Of a stretch of 57,997 nt of DNA, positions 23,411 to 33,081 are shown one piece after another. A program made the translations under genes and the position numbers. Where the stretch lies: positions 1-57,997 of the forward strand of contig JAGXGV010000149.1 in NCBI GenBank assembly GCA_024636635.1. The letters are read 5' to 3'. The notes under the pieces were generated by a model. The model was not told the DNA's origin. It ran no database searches and saw only the letters and a program-made list of their open reading frames with translations. The DNA is from Puniceibacterium sp. Lineage in GTDB: Bacteria; Pseudomonadota; Alphaproteobacteria; Rhodobacterales; Rhodobacteraceae. How positions within the stretch are numbered: position 1 is the stretch's first letter; each line of letters opens with the position of its first letter.

Positions 23411-24318
23411 GTCGCGCTGTCCCTGTCGTTCTGAAGGTTGAGTATCTGGGCTGCGACCCCTACGGCAATGGCCTGCGGGTGTTTGCCAAGCTGTTTCTGC
23501 CCGATCGGACAGCAAATGCGCGCAATCTGGGCATCGCTATGCCCCAGGTTGCGCAGTCGACTGCGGAAACGAGCCCATTTTGTATCTGACCCGATGAGGC
23601 CGGCAAAATCGAAACCATGCCCCAGCAAAGCGTGACACAGGGCAAGATCAAGCGCGTGACTGTAGGTCAGGATCAGGTGCTTTGCGTTCCCGTGCGCAAG
23701 GTCCACGGCGCGGACGGGATCGCTTGCGGGAAGGGCGGTGACGGATTGCGGGATCTGTCCGGGAAACCGCGCCGGTTCCGTATCGACCCAGGTGATGGAA
23801 AGATCCGGAAGGGGATGCAGCACGTCAACCAGGGCACGGCCCACATGCCCGGCGCCCCAGATCCACAGGTCGCGCTTCGGCCGCGTCACCGGTTCGATCA
23901 TCCAGCCCTGCACCAACTGCGGCTTTGGCACGACCCCGCGGGCGCGGGCGCCGTCCAGCAGGCGCTGCACGGCAAGGGGGCGGTCCCCCGCCCCCCGGGC
24001 AAAGACGTTTTCCCCGTCAAGGTCGCGCAGGCGGTCTGCATCGAAGTGTTCACACAGCAGCGTGACGGCGCCGCCACAGCACTGGCCCAGTTCCGGGCCA
24101 AGGGGATGACGGCTCAGGCCGCTGGTGTCGAGCGCCCGCGCCGCCGCCCGAAATTCAAGCGCACCACCGCCGATGGTGCCGGACTGGCCCCCCTCCCAGA
24201 CCAGCATCGCGGCGCCGACCTCGCGCGGGACAGAGCCCGCTGTGGCCGCGACAACGACCCGTGCGACACGGCCATGGCGCGCCACGGCGTCGCGCAGGGT
24301 GTCGAGGTCAAAGGTCAT
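23377..24318 (-). CDS. xdhC: Xanthine dehydrogenase accessory protein XdhC
   Basis: A 313-residue XdhC/CoxI protein that binds molybdenum cofactor, promotes its sulfuration and inserts it into XdhB. VVVAATAGSVPREVGAAMLVW and GTIGGGALEF are the N-terminal signature; the C-terminal Rossmann part has IWGAGHVGRALVDVL and LIGSDTKWARFRSRL. The Met at 24318 follows the xdhB stop region by 35 bp. Its 3' end overlaps the ATPase start. Confidence 0.96.
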   Translation of the reverse strand: MTFDLDTLRDAVARHGRVARVVVAATAGSVPREVGAAMLVWEGGQSGTIGGGALEFRAAARALDTSGLSRHPLGPELGQCCGGAVTLLCEHFDADRLRDLDGENVFARGAGDRPLAVQRLLDGARARGVVPKPQLVQGWMIEPVTRPKRDLWIWGAGHVGRALVDVLHPLPDLSITWVDTEPARFPGQIPQSVTALPASDPVRAVDLAHGNAKHLILTYSHALDLALCHALLGHGFDFAGLIGSDTKWARFRSRLRNLGHSDAQIARICCPIGQKQLGKHPQAIAVGVAAQILNLQNDRDSATWQTHSSAFGG

Positions 24319-24353
24319 TGCGGCGGCCCCCTGCCGTGACGGGCGCAACAGGA

Positions 24354-26795
24354 TCACACGGCATCGCGCACCCGCTGGATGGCGGCCAGCACCCGCTCTG
24401 GCGTGGCGGGGGCATCAAGTGCCGGATAGGTCGTGCCACAGGTCGCCACGGCATCCGAAAGCGCCATGACGACCGAGATTCCCAGCATCAAGGGCGGTTC
24501 GCCCACCGCTTTTGATCGATAGACGGTCTCTTCGCGGTTGGTGCCGTCCCACAGCGCGACGTTGAACACCGCGGGCCGGTCAGAGCAGGCCGGGATCTTG
24601 TAGGTCGAGGGCGCGTGGGTGCGCAGGGCACCGGCGTCATCCCAGACCAGCTCTTCCGTGGTCAGCCAGCCGGCGCCCTGGACGAACCCACCCTCGATCT
24701 GCCCGATGTCGATCGCCGGGTTGAGCGAGGCGCCGGCATCGTGCAGGATGTCAGTGCGCAGGATGCGGTATTCCCCGGTCAGCGTGTCCACGACGACCTC
24801 GCTGCAGGCCGCGCCATATGCGAAATAGTAGAACGGCCTTCCCTGTCCTCGGATGCGGTCCCATTCCACCTTGGGTGTCTTGTAGAACCCCGTGGCGGAC
24901 AGGCTTACCCGTCCTTCGTAGCACAGCTTTGCAGCTTCGGCGAAGCGCAGGCTGTTGCCGCCCACATGCACCATGCCGTCGGCGAAACGGACATCATCTG
25001 CCCGCACCTGGTGAAGCCGCGCGAGGTGTGCGCCCATGCGGTCACGGATCGTGTCGCAGGCGGCCTGGACTGCCATGCCGTTCAGATCCGATCCCGAAGA
25101 GGCCGCAGTGGCCGAGGTGTTGGGCACCTTCGCGGTGTCGGTGGCGGTGATCCTCACCGAACCCAGGGGCACGCCAAAGCGCGCGGCGGCAACCTGCGCG
25201 ACCTTCTGAAACAGACCCTGTCCCATTTCTGTGCCGCCATGGTTCATCTGGATGGAACCGTCCTGATAGACATGCACAAGCGCCCCGGCCTGATTGAGAT
25301 GGGTCAGCGTGAAGGAAATCCCGAACTTGACCGGTGTCAGCGCCAGACCGCGCTTGAGCACTGGATTGGTGGCGTTCCATTCGGCCACCCTTTCACGCCG
25401 CGCGCCATAGCCTGATGACAGGACGAGGGCCTCGGTCATCTCGTGCAGGATGAAATCCTCGACCGGCTGACCGTAAGGGGTGGTCTGCACGCCTGGCGGC
25501 GCCTGCACGACCCGACCTTCGGGTACATTACCCGTGGCCCCTCGCGAGGACAGGTCGGTTCCGGTGGCAAGGCTTCCCTGCTTCTCTGGGTCGACAATAT
25601 CCTCGGGGGGGTGCGGCTCTGCCGCGCGGGGGGCAGACAGCCCCCCTTCGACCTCGGCCGCGTAATAATTTGCCTTCCGCACCGCCAGCGGGTCGAGCCC
25701 GAGGTGATGCGCCACATGGTCCATCACCCGCTCGATCCCGAGCATGCCCTGCGGTCCGCCAAAGCCGCGAAAGGCCGTGGCGCTTTGCGTGTTGGTGCGC
25801 AACCGATGGCTTTCGATGCGCACATCCGTCAGGTGATAGGCGTTGTCAGCGTGCAGCATCGCGCGGTCAGCCACCGGAATCGACAGATCCTGGGCCCAGC
25901 CGCAGCGGGTCATCTGCACGAATTCGACCCCCGCGAGGCGGCCTTTGTCGTCGAAACCGGCGGCATAGTCGATGCGGAAATCGTGCCGCTTGCCGGTGAT
26001 GATCATGTCGTCATCGCGGTCGTAGCGCATCTTGCAGGGTTTGCCGGTGAGCCTTGCGGCCACAGCACAGGCCACCGCCAGCGCATTGCCCTGACTTTCC
26101 TTGCCGCCAAAGCCGCCGCCCATGCGGCGGGTTTCGACCCTTACGCCATGCATCGGCAGGCCCAGCGCCTCGGCCACCTTGTGCTGGATTTCGGTCGGGT
26201 GCTGGGTGGAGCTGTGTACCAGCATGTCGCCATCCTCGCCCGGGAGGGCCAGGGCAGCCTGCCCTTCGAGATAGAAATGTTCCTGGCCGCCGATCTGGAT
26301 CTGTCCCTCGATCCGGTGGGGGGCGGTGTCGATCGCGTCGCCCGCGTCGCCCTTTTGCCAGATGCGGGGGCCATCCTCGAACCGGCTGTCCGCCTCCATC
26401 GCATCCTCGTAGCCGAGGATCGCATCGCGTTTCTGACAGGTGATCCGCGCCATTCGCGCTGCCTTGCGGGCCGCAAGGTGCGAGGTAGCAACGACCAGAA
26501 ACACCGGCTGGCCGAGATAGTGGATCGTGCCGCCCGAGAGCAGGGGTTCGTCATGCGCCGAGGGTGAGACGTCGTTGGTGAAGGGCAGGTCGCTGGCTTG
26601 CAGGACCGCGACCACGCCGGGAGCGGAACGCACCGGATCGAGGTCGAGCGCGGTGATCCGTCCCGCCGCGATGGTCGAGAGGCCAAACACCAGATGCAGG
26701 GTGCCTGCGGGTGTGGGGATGTCGTCGACATACCGCGCGGCCCCCGTGACATGCAGGGCGGCGGCGTCGTGTGGGCGGGGTTCGGCAACGGTCAT
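24354..26795 (-). CDS. xdhB: Xanthine dehydrogenase, molybdopterin-binding subunit
   Basis: An 813-residue large subunit. TGAARYVDD opens the small N-terminal domain, RRMGGGFGGKESQ and FRGFGGPQGM are Moco-binding loops, and KVPNTSATAASSGSD and GEPPLMLGISV match the C-terminal active-site region with its Glu. It oxidises hypoxanthine and xanthine with XdhA. Residues about 380-436 form an insert, low in complexity, between NYYA and QTTPYG, which are normally close together; part of it (384-405) is encoded by a copy of the intergenic repeat. The rest is of usual length. Confidence 0.95.
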   Translation of the reverse strand: MTVAEPRPHDAAALHVTGAARYVDDIPTPAGTLHLVFGLSTIAAGRITALDLDPVRSAPGVVAVLQASDLPFTNDVSPSAHDEPLLSGGTIHYLGQPVFLVVATSHLAARKAARMARITCQKRDAILGYEDAMEADSRFEDGPRIWQKGDAGDAIDTAPHRIEGQIQIGGQEHFYLEGQAALALPGEDGDMLVHSSTQHPTEIQHKVAEALGLPMHGVRVETRRMGGGFGGKESQGNALAVACAVAARLTGKPCKMRYDRDDDMIITGKRHDFRIDYAAGFDDKGRLAGVEFVQMTRCGWAQDLSIPVADRAMLHADNAYHLTDVRIESHRLRTNTQSATAFRGFGGPQGMLGIERVMDHVAHHLGLDPLAVRKANYYAAEVEGGLSAPRAAEPHPPEDIVDPEKQGSLATGTDLSSRGATGNVPEGRVVQAPPGVQTTPYGQPVEDFILHEMTEALVLSSGYGARRERVAEWNATNPVLKRGLALTPVKFGISFTLTHLNQAGALVHVYQDGSIQMNHGGTEMGQGLFQKVAQVAAARFGVPLGSVRITATDTAKVPNTSATAASSGSDLNGMAVQAACDTIRDRMGAHLARLHQVRADDVRFADGMVHVGGNSLRFAEAAKLCYEGRVSLSATGFYKTPKVEWDRIRGQGRPFYYFAYGAACSEVVVDTLTGEYRILRTDILHDAGASLNPAIDIGQIEGGFVQGAGWLTTEELVWDDAGALRTHAPSTYKIPACSDRPAVFNVALWDGTNREETVYRSKAVGEPPLMLGISVVMALSDAVATCGTTYPALDAPATPERVLAAIQRVRDAV
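25581..25647 (-). repeat. GC-rich repeat inside xdhB, copy F
   Basis: Read on the minus strand this has GGGGGGCTGTCTGCCCCCC, a GC hairpin, then CCCCCCGAGGATATT and an AGAGAAG end. The same ends and order occur at 33357-33424, which is intergenic. Here it is in frame and encodes G-L-S-A-P-R...P-P-E-D-I. Confidence 0.75.
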
Positions 26796-26889
26796 GTGAT
26801 ACTCTCCGGCCGGTGCTGCAATGCGGATCTATCCTTGACTCTTGAGCGGCACTTGCCCCTTGACCGGTCCGGTTGCCTGCCGGCCAGGG

Positions 26890-26940
26890 CGAGGGGCCAG
26901 CCCCTCGCGCTCCCCGGGGTATTTGGAAAAAGAAGAAGCG
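26890..26940 (+). repeat. Intergenic GC-rich repeat, copy B
   Basis: GAGGGGC...GCCCCTC inverted repeat, then CTCCCCGGGGTATTTGG and AAAAAGAAGAAG. It is nearly identical to copy A at 2241-2292 in the other orientation, and sits between xdhA and xdhB within the operon. Confidence 0.8.
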
Positions 26941-26964
26941 GACAGGTGCAGTCATTCGCGGCGA

Positions 26965-28350
26965 TCATGGCGCCACATCCAGCACGGAGACCTGGCCGCC
27001 GAGGTCAGCGATCATGTAGCGGGTCAGCATGTTGCGGGCGGCCGTAAGACGGTATTCGGCGCCTGCGCGCATGTCGGAAAGCGGCTGGAAGTCCTGTTCC
27101 CAGGCGTCCCGGGCGGCGGCGACGGTGTCGTCGGTCCAGGGGCGCCCCGTGAGGGCGGCCTCGACCCGGGTGGCGCGTCTCGGGGTTGCGGCCATGCCGC
27201 CGAAGGCGATGCGGGCGGCAGTGACGCTGCCGTCCTGCACGGTGATGCTGAAGGCGCCACAGACGGCGGAAATATCCTGGTCGAAGCGTTTGGAGAGCTT
27301 GTAGACCTTGAGGCGGTCGGGCTGGCGGGGAATGGTGACCGCCTCGACGAATTCGCCACTGGCGCGGTCTTGCTTGCCATAGGACAGAAAGAACCTTTCC
27401 AGCGGCAGGTCGCGCCGCGTGTCGCGGTGGCGCAGGTGCAGCGTTGCGTCAAGAGCGATCAGTGCCGGTGGGTTGTCGCCGATCGGAGAGCCGTTGGCGA
27501 TGTTGCCGCCGATCGTGGCGGCGGCGCGGATCTGGGCCGAGCCGTAGCGGCGGATCATTTCGGCATAGGAGGGGTGGAGGTCGCGCATCAGGGCAAGAAC
27601 ACGGTCCATGGTCACCCCGGCGCCGATGCGGGTGCCGTTTTCCGTCGTTTCGATCTGCTGGAGGTCCCGGCAGCGGTTGAGGAAGATGGTCTGCGGCAGG
27701 TCGCGCAGGCCCTTGGTCACCCAGAGGCCGACATCGGTTGCACCCGCCACCAGCGTCGCGTCGGGGCGCTCGGCGTACAGGGTGGCGAGCTCATCGGCAG
27801 ATTCAGGCGCGCTGCTGCGGGAATCCTGGCCCTGTGGCGGGCTGCCGGGCGCGGTCAGGGCAGGCATGTGCGCGATCCATTCGGGGATCGGGGCAGTGGC
27901 GGCGGCCTGCGCGGCGCGGATGATCGGGGCGTAGCCGGTGCAGCGGCAGAGATTGCCGGCAAGGGCATCGTCATGGCCGGTGTCGCCATTGGCATGGGCC
28001 GTGGCCATCGACACGACAAAACCCGGCGTGCAGAAGCCGCATTGCGAGCCGTGGAAGTCGATCATCGCCTGCTGCACGGGGTGGAGCGTGCCGTCGGGGG
28101 CGGACAGGCCTTCGACAGTGCGGATGGCGCGGCCATGCAGTTGCGGCAGCAGCAGGATGCAGGCGTTCAGCGCACGTATGCCGGTGCCGTCGGTGACCAT
28201 GACCGTGCAGGCCCCGCAGTCACCTTCGTTGCAGCCTTCCTTTGTACCTTTGAGACCGCGTTCATCACGCAGCCAGTCGAGCAGGGTGGTCGTCTCTGTG
28301 ACGCCCCTGATCTCGACACTCTCTTCGTTGAGAAGAAAGGTGATATCCAT
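26965..28350 (-). CDS. xdhA: Xanthine dehydrogenase, FeS/FAD subunit
   Basis: A 461-residue small subunit. The plant-type [2Fe-2S] ferredoxin domain has CNEGDCGACTVMV near residues 40-52; the second [2Fe-2S] domain has CGFCTPGFV and NLCRCTGY near 105-145. The FAD domain fills about 180-350 (LVAGATDVGLWVTK, ATIGGNIANGSPIGD), then the CO-dehydrogenase-flavoprotein C-terminal domain. It passes electrons from Moco to NAD. The Met at 28350 (MDITFLLNEE) is preferred over 28383. It heads the operon, divergent from dnaE. Confidence 0.96.
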   Translation of the reverse strand: MDITFLLNEESVEIRGVTETTTLLDWLRDERGLKGTKEGCNEGDCGACTVMVTDGTGIRALNACILLLPQLHGRAIRTVEGLSAPDGTLHPVQQAMIDFHGSQCGFCTPGFVVSMATAHANGDTGHDDALAGNLCRCTGYAPIIRAAQAAATAPIPEWIAHMPALTAPGSPPQGQDSRSSAPESADELATLYAERPDATLVAGATDVGLWVTKGLRDLPQTIFLNRCRDLQQIETTENGTRIGAGVTMDRVLALMRDLHPSYAEMIRRYGSAQIRAAATIGGNIANGSPIGDNPPALIALDATLHLRHRDTRRDLPLERFFLSYGKQDRASGEFVEAVTIPRQPDRLKVYKLSKRFDQDISAVCGAFSITVQDGSVTAARIAFGGMAATPRRATRVEAALTGRPWTDDTVAAARDAWEQDFQPLSDMRAGAEYRLTAARNMLTRYMIADLGGQVSVLDVAP

Positions 28351-28649
28351 GCTGAAACCCGCCGCCTTACCGAAATGACCCATTTCTGCGCGCCCTCGAT
28401 GCGGCGTAGAAGATGCGCGGGTCTTCGTTGGTCCAACAACAAGGCTAGGCGGGCGGTGTCAGGCTTGGCAAGCGAAAAATGCACCGGTGCGGGGCGCGCG
28501 GCGCGACGTTGCCCGGTTATCGGGCTGCGTTGGAACGGGTTTGCGCCGGGGCCGTGCGGGTCGGTCGTGCGGACCGGGAACCGTTGCCCCTGCGGCAGCG
28601 GTCATCTTGACCCTTTCCCGCCGCGCAGCAGAGCCATAGTGTGCCCGGC
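28351..28649. promoter_or_regulatory. Divergent xdhA-dnaE intergenic region
   Basis: 299 bp with no convincing gene; it must hold promoters for both directions. GTTGGTCCAAC at 28427-28437 is a small inverted repeat 77 bp from the xdhA start and could bind a purine-responsive regulator. I could not assign clear -35/-10 boxes. Confidence 0.35.
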
Positions 28650-31600
28650 ATGAGCACACATCCCCGATTCATCCATCTGCGCACCCATACCGAATATTCC
28701 CTGCTCGAGGGGGCTGTGCGGCTGAAAAAGCTGCCTGGCCTGTGCGAACAGATGGGTATGCCCGCGGTGGCGGTGACCGACACCAACAACCTTTTTGCCG
28801 CGCTCGAATTTTCCGTTACGGCGGCGGGGGCCGGGGTGCAGCCGATCATCGGCTGTCAGGTCGATCTGCGGTTTTTCGACCCCCAGCCCGGAGAACGGCC
28901 GCGCGACCCTGCGGGAATCGTGCTGCTTGCGCAGAACGAACGCGGCTACGAGAACCTGATGAAGCTGAATTCGTGCCTGTACCTGCGGGGCGACGGGCAA
29001 GTGGCGCATGTGACGCTGGCGGATCTGGAGCGTCATGCCGAGGGGCTGATCTGTCTCAGCGGCGGGCCGGAGGGGCCGGTGGGGCTGTTGTTGCAGCAGG
29101 GACAGCGGGGCGCCGCCGAGGCGCTGATGGTGCGGTTGCACGGCGCCTTTGGCGACCGGCTGTATGTCGAGCTGCAAAGGCATCCCGGAGAGTCCGGCTT
29201 GCCCGAGAACGAGCGTGCCAGCGAGCGTGGATTTGTCGAGATGGCCTATGCGATGGGTCTGCCGCTGGTGGCGACCAACGATGTGTATTTCCCGAAATCC
29301 TCGATGTACGAGGCGCATGATGCGCTGATCTGCATCGCGGAAGGCGCCTATGTCGACCAGCAGGAGCCGCGCCGCCGTCTGACCCCGCAGCATTATTTTA
29401 AGTCACCACAAGAAATGGCGACGCTGTTCGCGGACTTGCCCGAGGCGCTGGAGAATACGGTCGAAATCGCCCGGCGCTGCGCCTTCATGGCGTACCGGCG
29501 CGATCCGATCCTGCCGAAATTCGCCGATGACGAGGTGGTGGAACTGCGCCGCCAGGCCAAGGCGGGGCTGGTCGAACGGCTCAAGCTGATCCCCCACGCC
29601 GCCACGGTTGCGGAGTATGAGGCGCGGCTGGAATTCGAGCTGGGCATCATCGAGGGAATGGGTTTTCCGGGCTATTTCCTGATCGTGGCCGATTTCATCA
29701 AATGGGCCAAGGATCAGAACATCCCGGTCGGTCCGGGGCGGGGGTCGGGCGCCGGTTCGCTGGTGGCCTATGCCTTGACGATCACCGATCTGGATCCTTT
29801 GCGCTACAGTTTGCTGTTCGAACGCTTCCTGAATCCGGAACGGGTGTCGATGCCGGATTTCGACATCGACTTCTGCATGGACCGCCGCGAAGAGGTGATC
29901 CGCTACGTTCAGGACCGCTATGGCCGCGACAAGGTGGGGCAGATCATCACCTTTGGTGCGCTGCTGTCCAAGGCGGCAGTGCGCGACATCGGGCGGGTGT
30001 TGCAGATGCCCTATGGGCAGGTCGACCGCCTGTCCAAGATGATCCCTGTCGAGGGGGTCAAACCCGTCAGCATCGAAAAGGCGCTGGCAGACGAGCCGCG
30101 CCTGCGCGAGGAGGCGCGCACGGAAGAGGTGGTGGCGCGGCTGCTGGACTACGGCCAACAGGTCGAGGGGCTGTTGCGCAATGCGTCCACCCACGCCGCC
30201 GGTGTGGTGATCGGGGATCGGCCGCTGGATGCGCTGGTGCCGCTGTATCAGGATCCGCGCAGCGACATGCCCGCCACGCAGTTCAACATGAAATGGGTGG
30301 AACAGGCGGGGCTGGTCAAGTTCGACTTTCTGGGCCTCAAGACGCTGACGGTGATCCAGAACGCCGTGGACCTGATCAAGAAATCCGGGCGGCACCTGCA
30401 TATCGCGCTGGACGGCACCGAACTTTACCAGCCGCCCGAAGTGGCGATTGACGACATCGGCGCGATCCCGCTGGATGACGATGCGTCGTATAAGCTCTAT
30501 GCGGCGGCCAGGACGGTGGCGGTGTTTCAGGTGGAATCCAGCGGCATGATGGATGCGCTGAAACGGATGAAGCCAACCTGCATCGAGGATATCGTCGCGC
30601 TGGTGGCGCTTTACCGGCCCGGCCCGATGGAAAACATCCCGACCTATTGCGAGGTCAAGAACGGCCTGAAAAAGCTGGAGTCGGTGCATCCGCTGATCGA
30701 CCATATCCTTGCGGAGACCCAAGGCATCATCGTCTATCAGGAACAGGTGATGCAGATCGCACAGGAAATGGCGGGATATTCGCTGGGCGGCGCTGACCTG
30801 CTGCGCCGCGCCATGGGCAAGAAGATCAAGGAGGCGATGGACGCCGAACGCCCCAAGTTCGAAAAGGGCGCCAAGGCCAACGGCGTGGACCCCAGGAAGG
30901 CGCGCGAGGTCTTTGACCTTCTGGAAAAGTTCGCCAACTATGGTTTCAACAAGAGCCACGCGGCAGCCTATGCGGTGGTCAGTTATCAGACGGCATGGCT
31001 CAAGGCGAACCATCCTGTCGAGTTCATGGCCGGGGTGATGAACTGCGACATCCACCTGACCGACAAGCTGGCGGTCTATTTCGAAGAGGTGAAGAAGGGC
31101 CTTGGGCTGGCCTATGTGCCGCCCTGCGTGAACCGGTCGCAGGCGATGTTCGACGTAGGCAATGGCGCGCTGGTCTATGCGCTGGGCGCGCTGAAGAACG
31201 TCGGCACGGATGCGATGCGGCTGGTGGTCGAGGGGCGGGCGGACAAGCCATTCGTCACGCTGTTCGATTTCGCCCGCCGGGTGGATCTGAAGCGGGTGGG
31301 CAAGCGCCCGCTCGAGATGCTGGCACGGGCCGGGGCGTTTGACCAGCTCGATCCGAACCGGCGCCGGGTGTTCGATTCGCTGGAGTCGCTTGTTGGCTAT
31401 TCCGCGGCGATCCACGAGCAGAAGAATTCCGATCAGGTGTCGCTGTTTGGCGAAGCGGGGGACGATCTGCCGGAACCGCGTCTGTCGCCGGTGAACGACT
31501 GGCTGCCCGCCGAACGCCTGAGCGAAGAATTCAAGGCCATCGGGTTCTACCTCTCGGGCCATCCGCTGGACGACTACATGGCGCCGCTGAAGCGCAAGGG

Positions 31601-32150
31601 TGTTCTGACACTCGACCAGTTGCTGGAAAAGGTCCGGTCCGGTGCCTGCATCGCCAAGCTTGCCGGGGTCGTCGCCGGGCGGCAGGAACGCAAGTCGGCG
31701 CGCGGCAACCGGTTCGCCTTTGCCCAGATGTCCGACACTACGGGGGCCTATGAGGTGACGCTGTTCAGTGAAACGCTGGAAAAGTCGCGCGAGCATCTGG
31801 AAACCGGGGCCAAGGTCGTGATCACGGTCGAGGCGACGCTGGAAAGCGACCAGTTGAAACTGCTGGGCCGGTCGGTTGCGCCGATCGACGTTGCGGTGGC
31901 GGATGCGGGGTCTGCGGGGATGCTGATCCATGTGGACAATGCCCTGGCAATTCCAAACATCGCTTCGGTCCTGAAGCGGGCGGCAGAGCAGTTGCCAAAG
32001 GCCGGACGCGGCCCGGTACGCCTGTGCCTGTCGGATGCGGGTCTGCCGGGCGAGGTCGAGATCGACCTCAATCAGGATTTCCCGGTGACGCCCGAAATCA
32101 AGGGCGCCATCAAATCGCTGGGCGGCATCCTTGCGGTCGAGGAATTCTGA
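28650..32150 (+). CDS. dnaE: DNA polymerase III alpha subunit
   Basis: A 1166-residue replicative polymerase. The N-terminal PHP domain starts FIHLRTHTEYSLLEGA. The palm has GPGRGSGAGSLVAYAL and the catalytic aspartates in PDFDIDF (402-408). FLGLKTLTVI, KKIKEAMDAERPKF and YGFNKSHAAAYAVVSYQTAWLK lie in the fingers and tandem helix-hairpin-helix regions. An OB domain (IAKLAGVVAGRQERKS) and C-terminal tau-binding part follow. The start is ATG 28650; a GTG nine bases upstream is less likely. It is a housekeeping enzyme and the normal length. Confidence 0.98.
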   Translation: MSTHPRFIHLRTHTEYSLLEGAVRLKKLPGLCEQMGMPAVAVTDTNNLFAALEFSVTAAGAGVQPIIGCQVDLRFFDPQPGERPRDPAGIVLLAQNERGYENLMKLNSCLYLRGDGQVAHVTLADLERHAEGLICLSGGPEGPVGLLLQQGQRGAAEALMVRLHGAFGDRLYVELQRHPGESGLPENERASERGFVEMAYAMGLPLVATNDVYFPKSSMYEAHDALICIAEGAYVDQQEPRRRLTPQHYFKSPQEMATLFADLPEALENTVEIARRCAFMAYRRDPILPKFADDEVVELRRQAKAGLVERLKLIPHAATVAEYEARLEFELGIIEGMGFPGYFLIVADFIKWAKDQNIPVGPGRGSGAGSLVAYALTITDLDPLRYSLLFERFLNPERVSMPDFDIDFCMDRREEVIRYVQDRYGRDKVGQIITFGALLSKAAVRDIGRVLQMPYGQVDRLSKMIPVEGVKPVSIEKALADEPRLREEARTEEVVARLLDYGQQVEGLLRNASTHAAGVVIGDRPLDALVPLYQDPRSDMPATQFNMKWVEQAGLVKFDFLGLKTLTVIQNAVDLIKKSGRHLHIALDGTELYQPPEVAIDDIGAIPLDDDASYKLYAAARTVAVFQVESSGMMDALKRMKPTCIEDIVALVALYRPGPMENIPTYCEVKNGLKKLESVHPLIDHILAETQGIIVYQEQVMQIAQEMAGYSLGGADLLRRAMGKKIKEAMDAERPKFEKGAKANGVDPRKAREVFDLLEKFANYGFNKSHAAAYAVVSYQTAWLKANHPVEFMAGVMNCDIHLTDKLAVYFEEVKKGLGLAYVPPCVNRSQAMFDVGNGALVYALGALKNVGTDAMRLVVEGRADKPFVTLFDFARRVDLKRVGKRPLEMLARAGAFDQLDPNRRRVFDSLESLVGYSAAIHEQKNSDQVSLFGEAGDDLPEPRLSPVNDWLPAERLSEEFKAIGFYLSGHPLDDYMAPLKRKGVLTLDQLLEKVRSGACIAKLAGVVAGRQERKSARGNRFAFAQMSDTTGAYEVTLFSETLEKSREHLETGAKVVITVEATLESDQLKLLGRSVAPIDVAVADAGSAGMLIHVDNALAIPNIASVLKRAAEQLPKAGRGPVRLCLSDAGLPGEVEIDLNQDFPVTPEIKGAIKSLGGILAVEEF

Positions 32151-32286
32151 CCAGGCGGGGCGCTTTCTCTTGCAGACCGCGTTGCTGCCCGTGGGTCAGA
32201 TCCTGCCGACGGACCGGAGTCAGGTGGACGGCAGCGTCCCAAGCACGTTAACCTTTGGGACCAAGGTTCAACGAGGGGGGGACAGA

Positions 32287-33075
32287 GTGCGCAATTCAGT
32301 GCAGGCAATCATGGTGCTTGGTCTGCTGGCGGCCTGCGCGGGTGGCGATCCGTCGCGTGGCGTGGACCGTCTGAGCGACGTCGATCTGTCGGACGGGGGG
32401 AGCGCGACGGGCGGGCTGACCGGCACGGCGGCCGCGGATGGGACGCTGGATGATCTTTCCGAAGACGGGGTCCGGGTGGCGGCGGTGCCGCAGACGCCAG
32501 TGCCGCAGACGCAGCGCGGCGGTTTCCTGTCGGGCCTTTTCGGCAGGGCAGCAGGGGCCGGTGCGCCAAAGGCCGGCGATCCGGATTTCGCGCAGGTCGC
32601 GCCGGGACAGGCGTTGCCCTATGGCGAGCTTGCCCGGCTCTGCAATGTGCCCGAAAGCGCGCTGGGCACCCGCGTGGACGTCTACCCCGAGACGGGGAGG
32701 GGCTATGCGTTATATGATTCCCAGCCGGGAAACGCCGCTGCGCACACCTTCTATATGACCGGGTTCGATGATGGCTGCGCGCGACAGTTCACCGCCGCCT
32801 TTGCGCTGTTCAGCGGCCCGGGCGATTTCGAAAGGCTGCGCTACGGCGTCGCTTCGGCCACGATGCCCAGTTCACGGACCGATGCAGCCTATGAGACGCT
32901 CAAGCGGCAGGTCTGCGGTGTGCGCCGGGGGCAACCCTGTGGCAGGCGGATCGGGCGGATGGAACGGGACACCGCCTTTGTTAGTATCTATGAGAAATTC
33001 GGCAGCAATGCGCGCTGGAAGACCGTACTGCTGCACGACGGCGGCGTGCTGGCCGCAGATCTCAGAACCAACTGA
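32287..33075 (+). CDS. Putative lipoprotein
   Basis: A 262-residue protein starting at GTG (32287) preceded by an A-G-G-G-G-G-G stretch. The N-terminus has a signal with lipobox L-A-A-C near residue 17, so it is probably attached to the membrane. A Gly/Ala-rich linker leads to a folded part from about residue 95 (PGQALPYGELARLCNVP, DVYPETGRGYALYDS, FYMTGFDDGCARQFTAA). Several Cys residues in the mature part may form disulfides. I do not recognise a named domain; it looks like a conserved Rhodobacteraceae hypothetical. It stands between dnaE and convergent slyX. Confidence 0.8.
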   Translation: MRNSVQAIMVLGLLAACAGGDPSRGVDRLSDVDLSDGGSATGGLTGTAAADGTLDDLSEDGVRVAAVPQTPVPQTQRGGFLSGLFGRAAGAGAPKAGDPDFAQVAPGQALPYGELARLCNVPESALGTRVDVYPETGRGYALYDSQPGNAAAHTFYMTGFDDGCARQFTAAFALFSGPGDFERLRYGVASATMPSSRTDAAYETLKRQVCGVRRGQPCGRRIGRMERDTAFVSIYEKFGSNARWKTVLLHDGGVLAADLRTN

Positions 33076-33081
33076 TCCGGC

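Noticed and set aside
26842-28653. A 603-codon open frame on the plus strand
   Set aside because: It is antisense to xdhA, with no recognisable domain.
29403-31931. A long open frame of 842 codons on the minus strand
   Set aside because: It is antisense to dnaE, whose identity is certain. No domain is recognisable.
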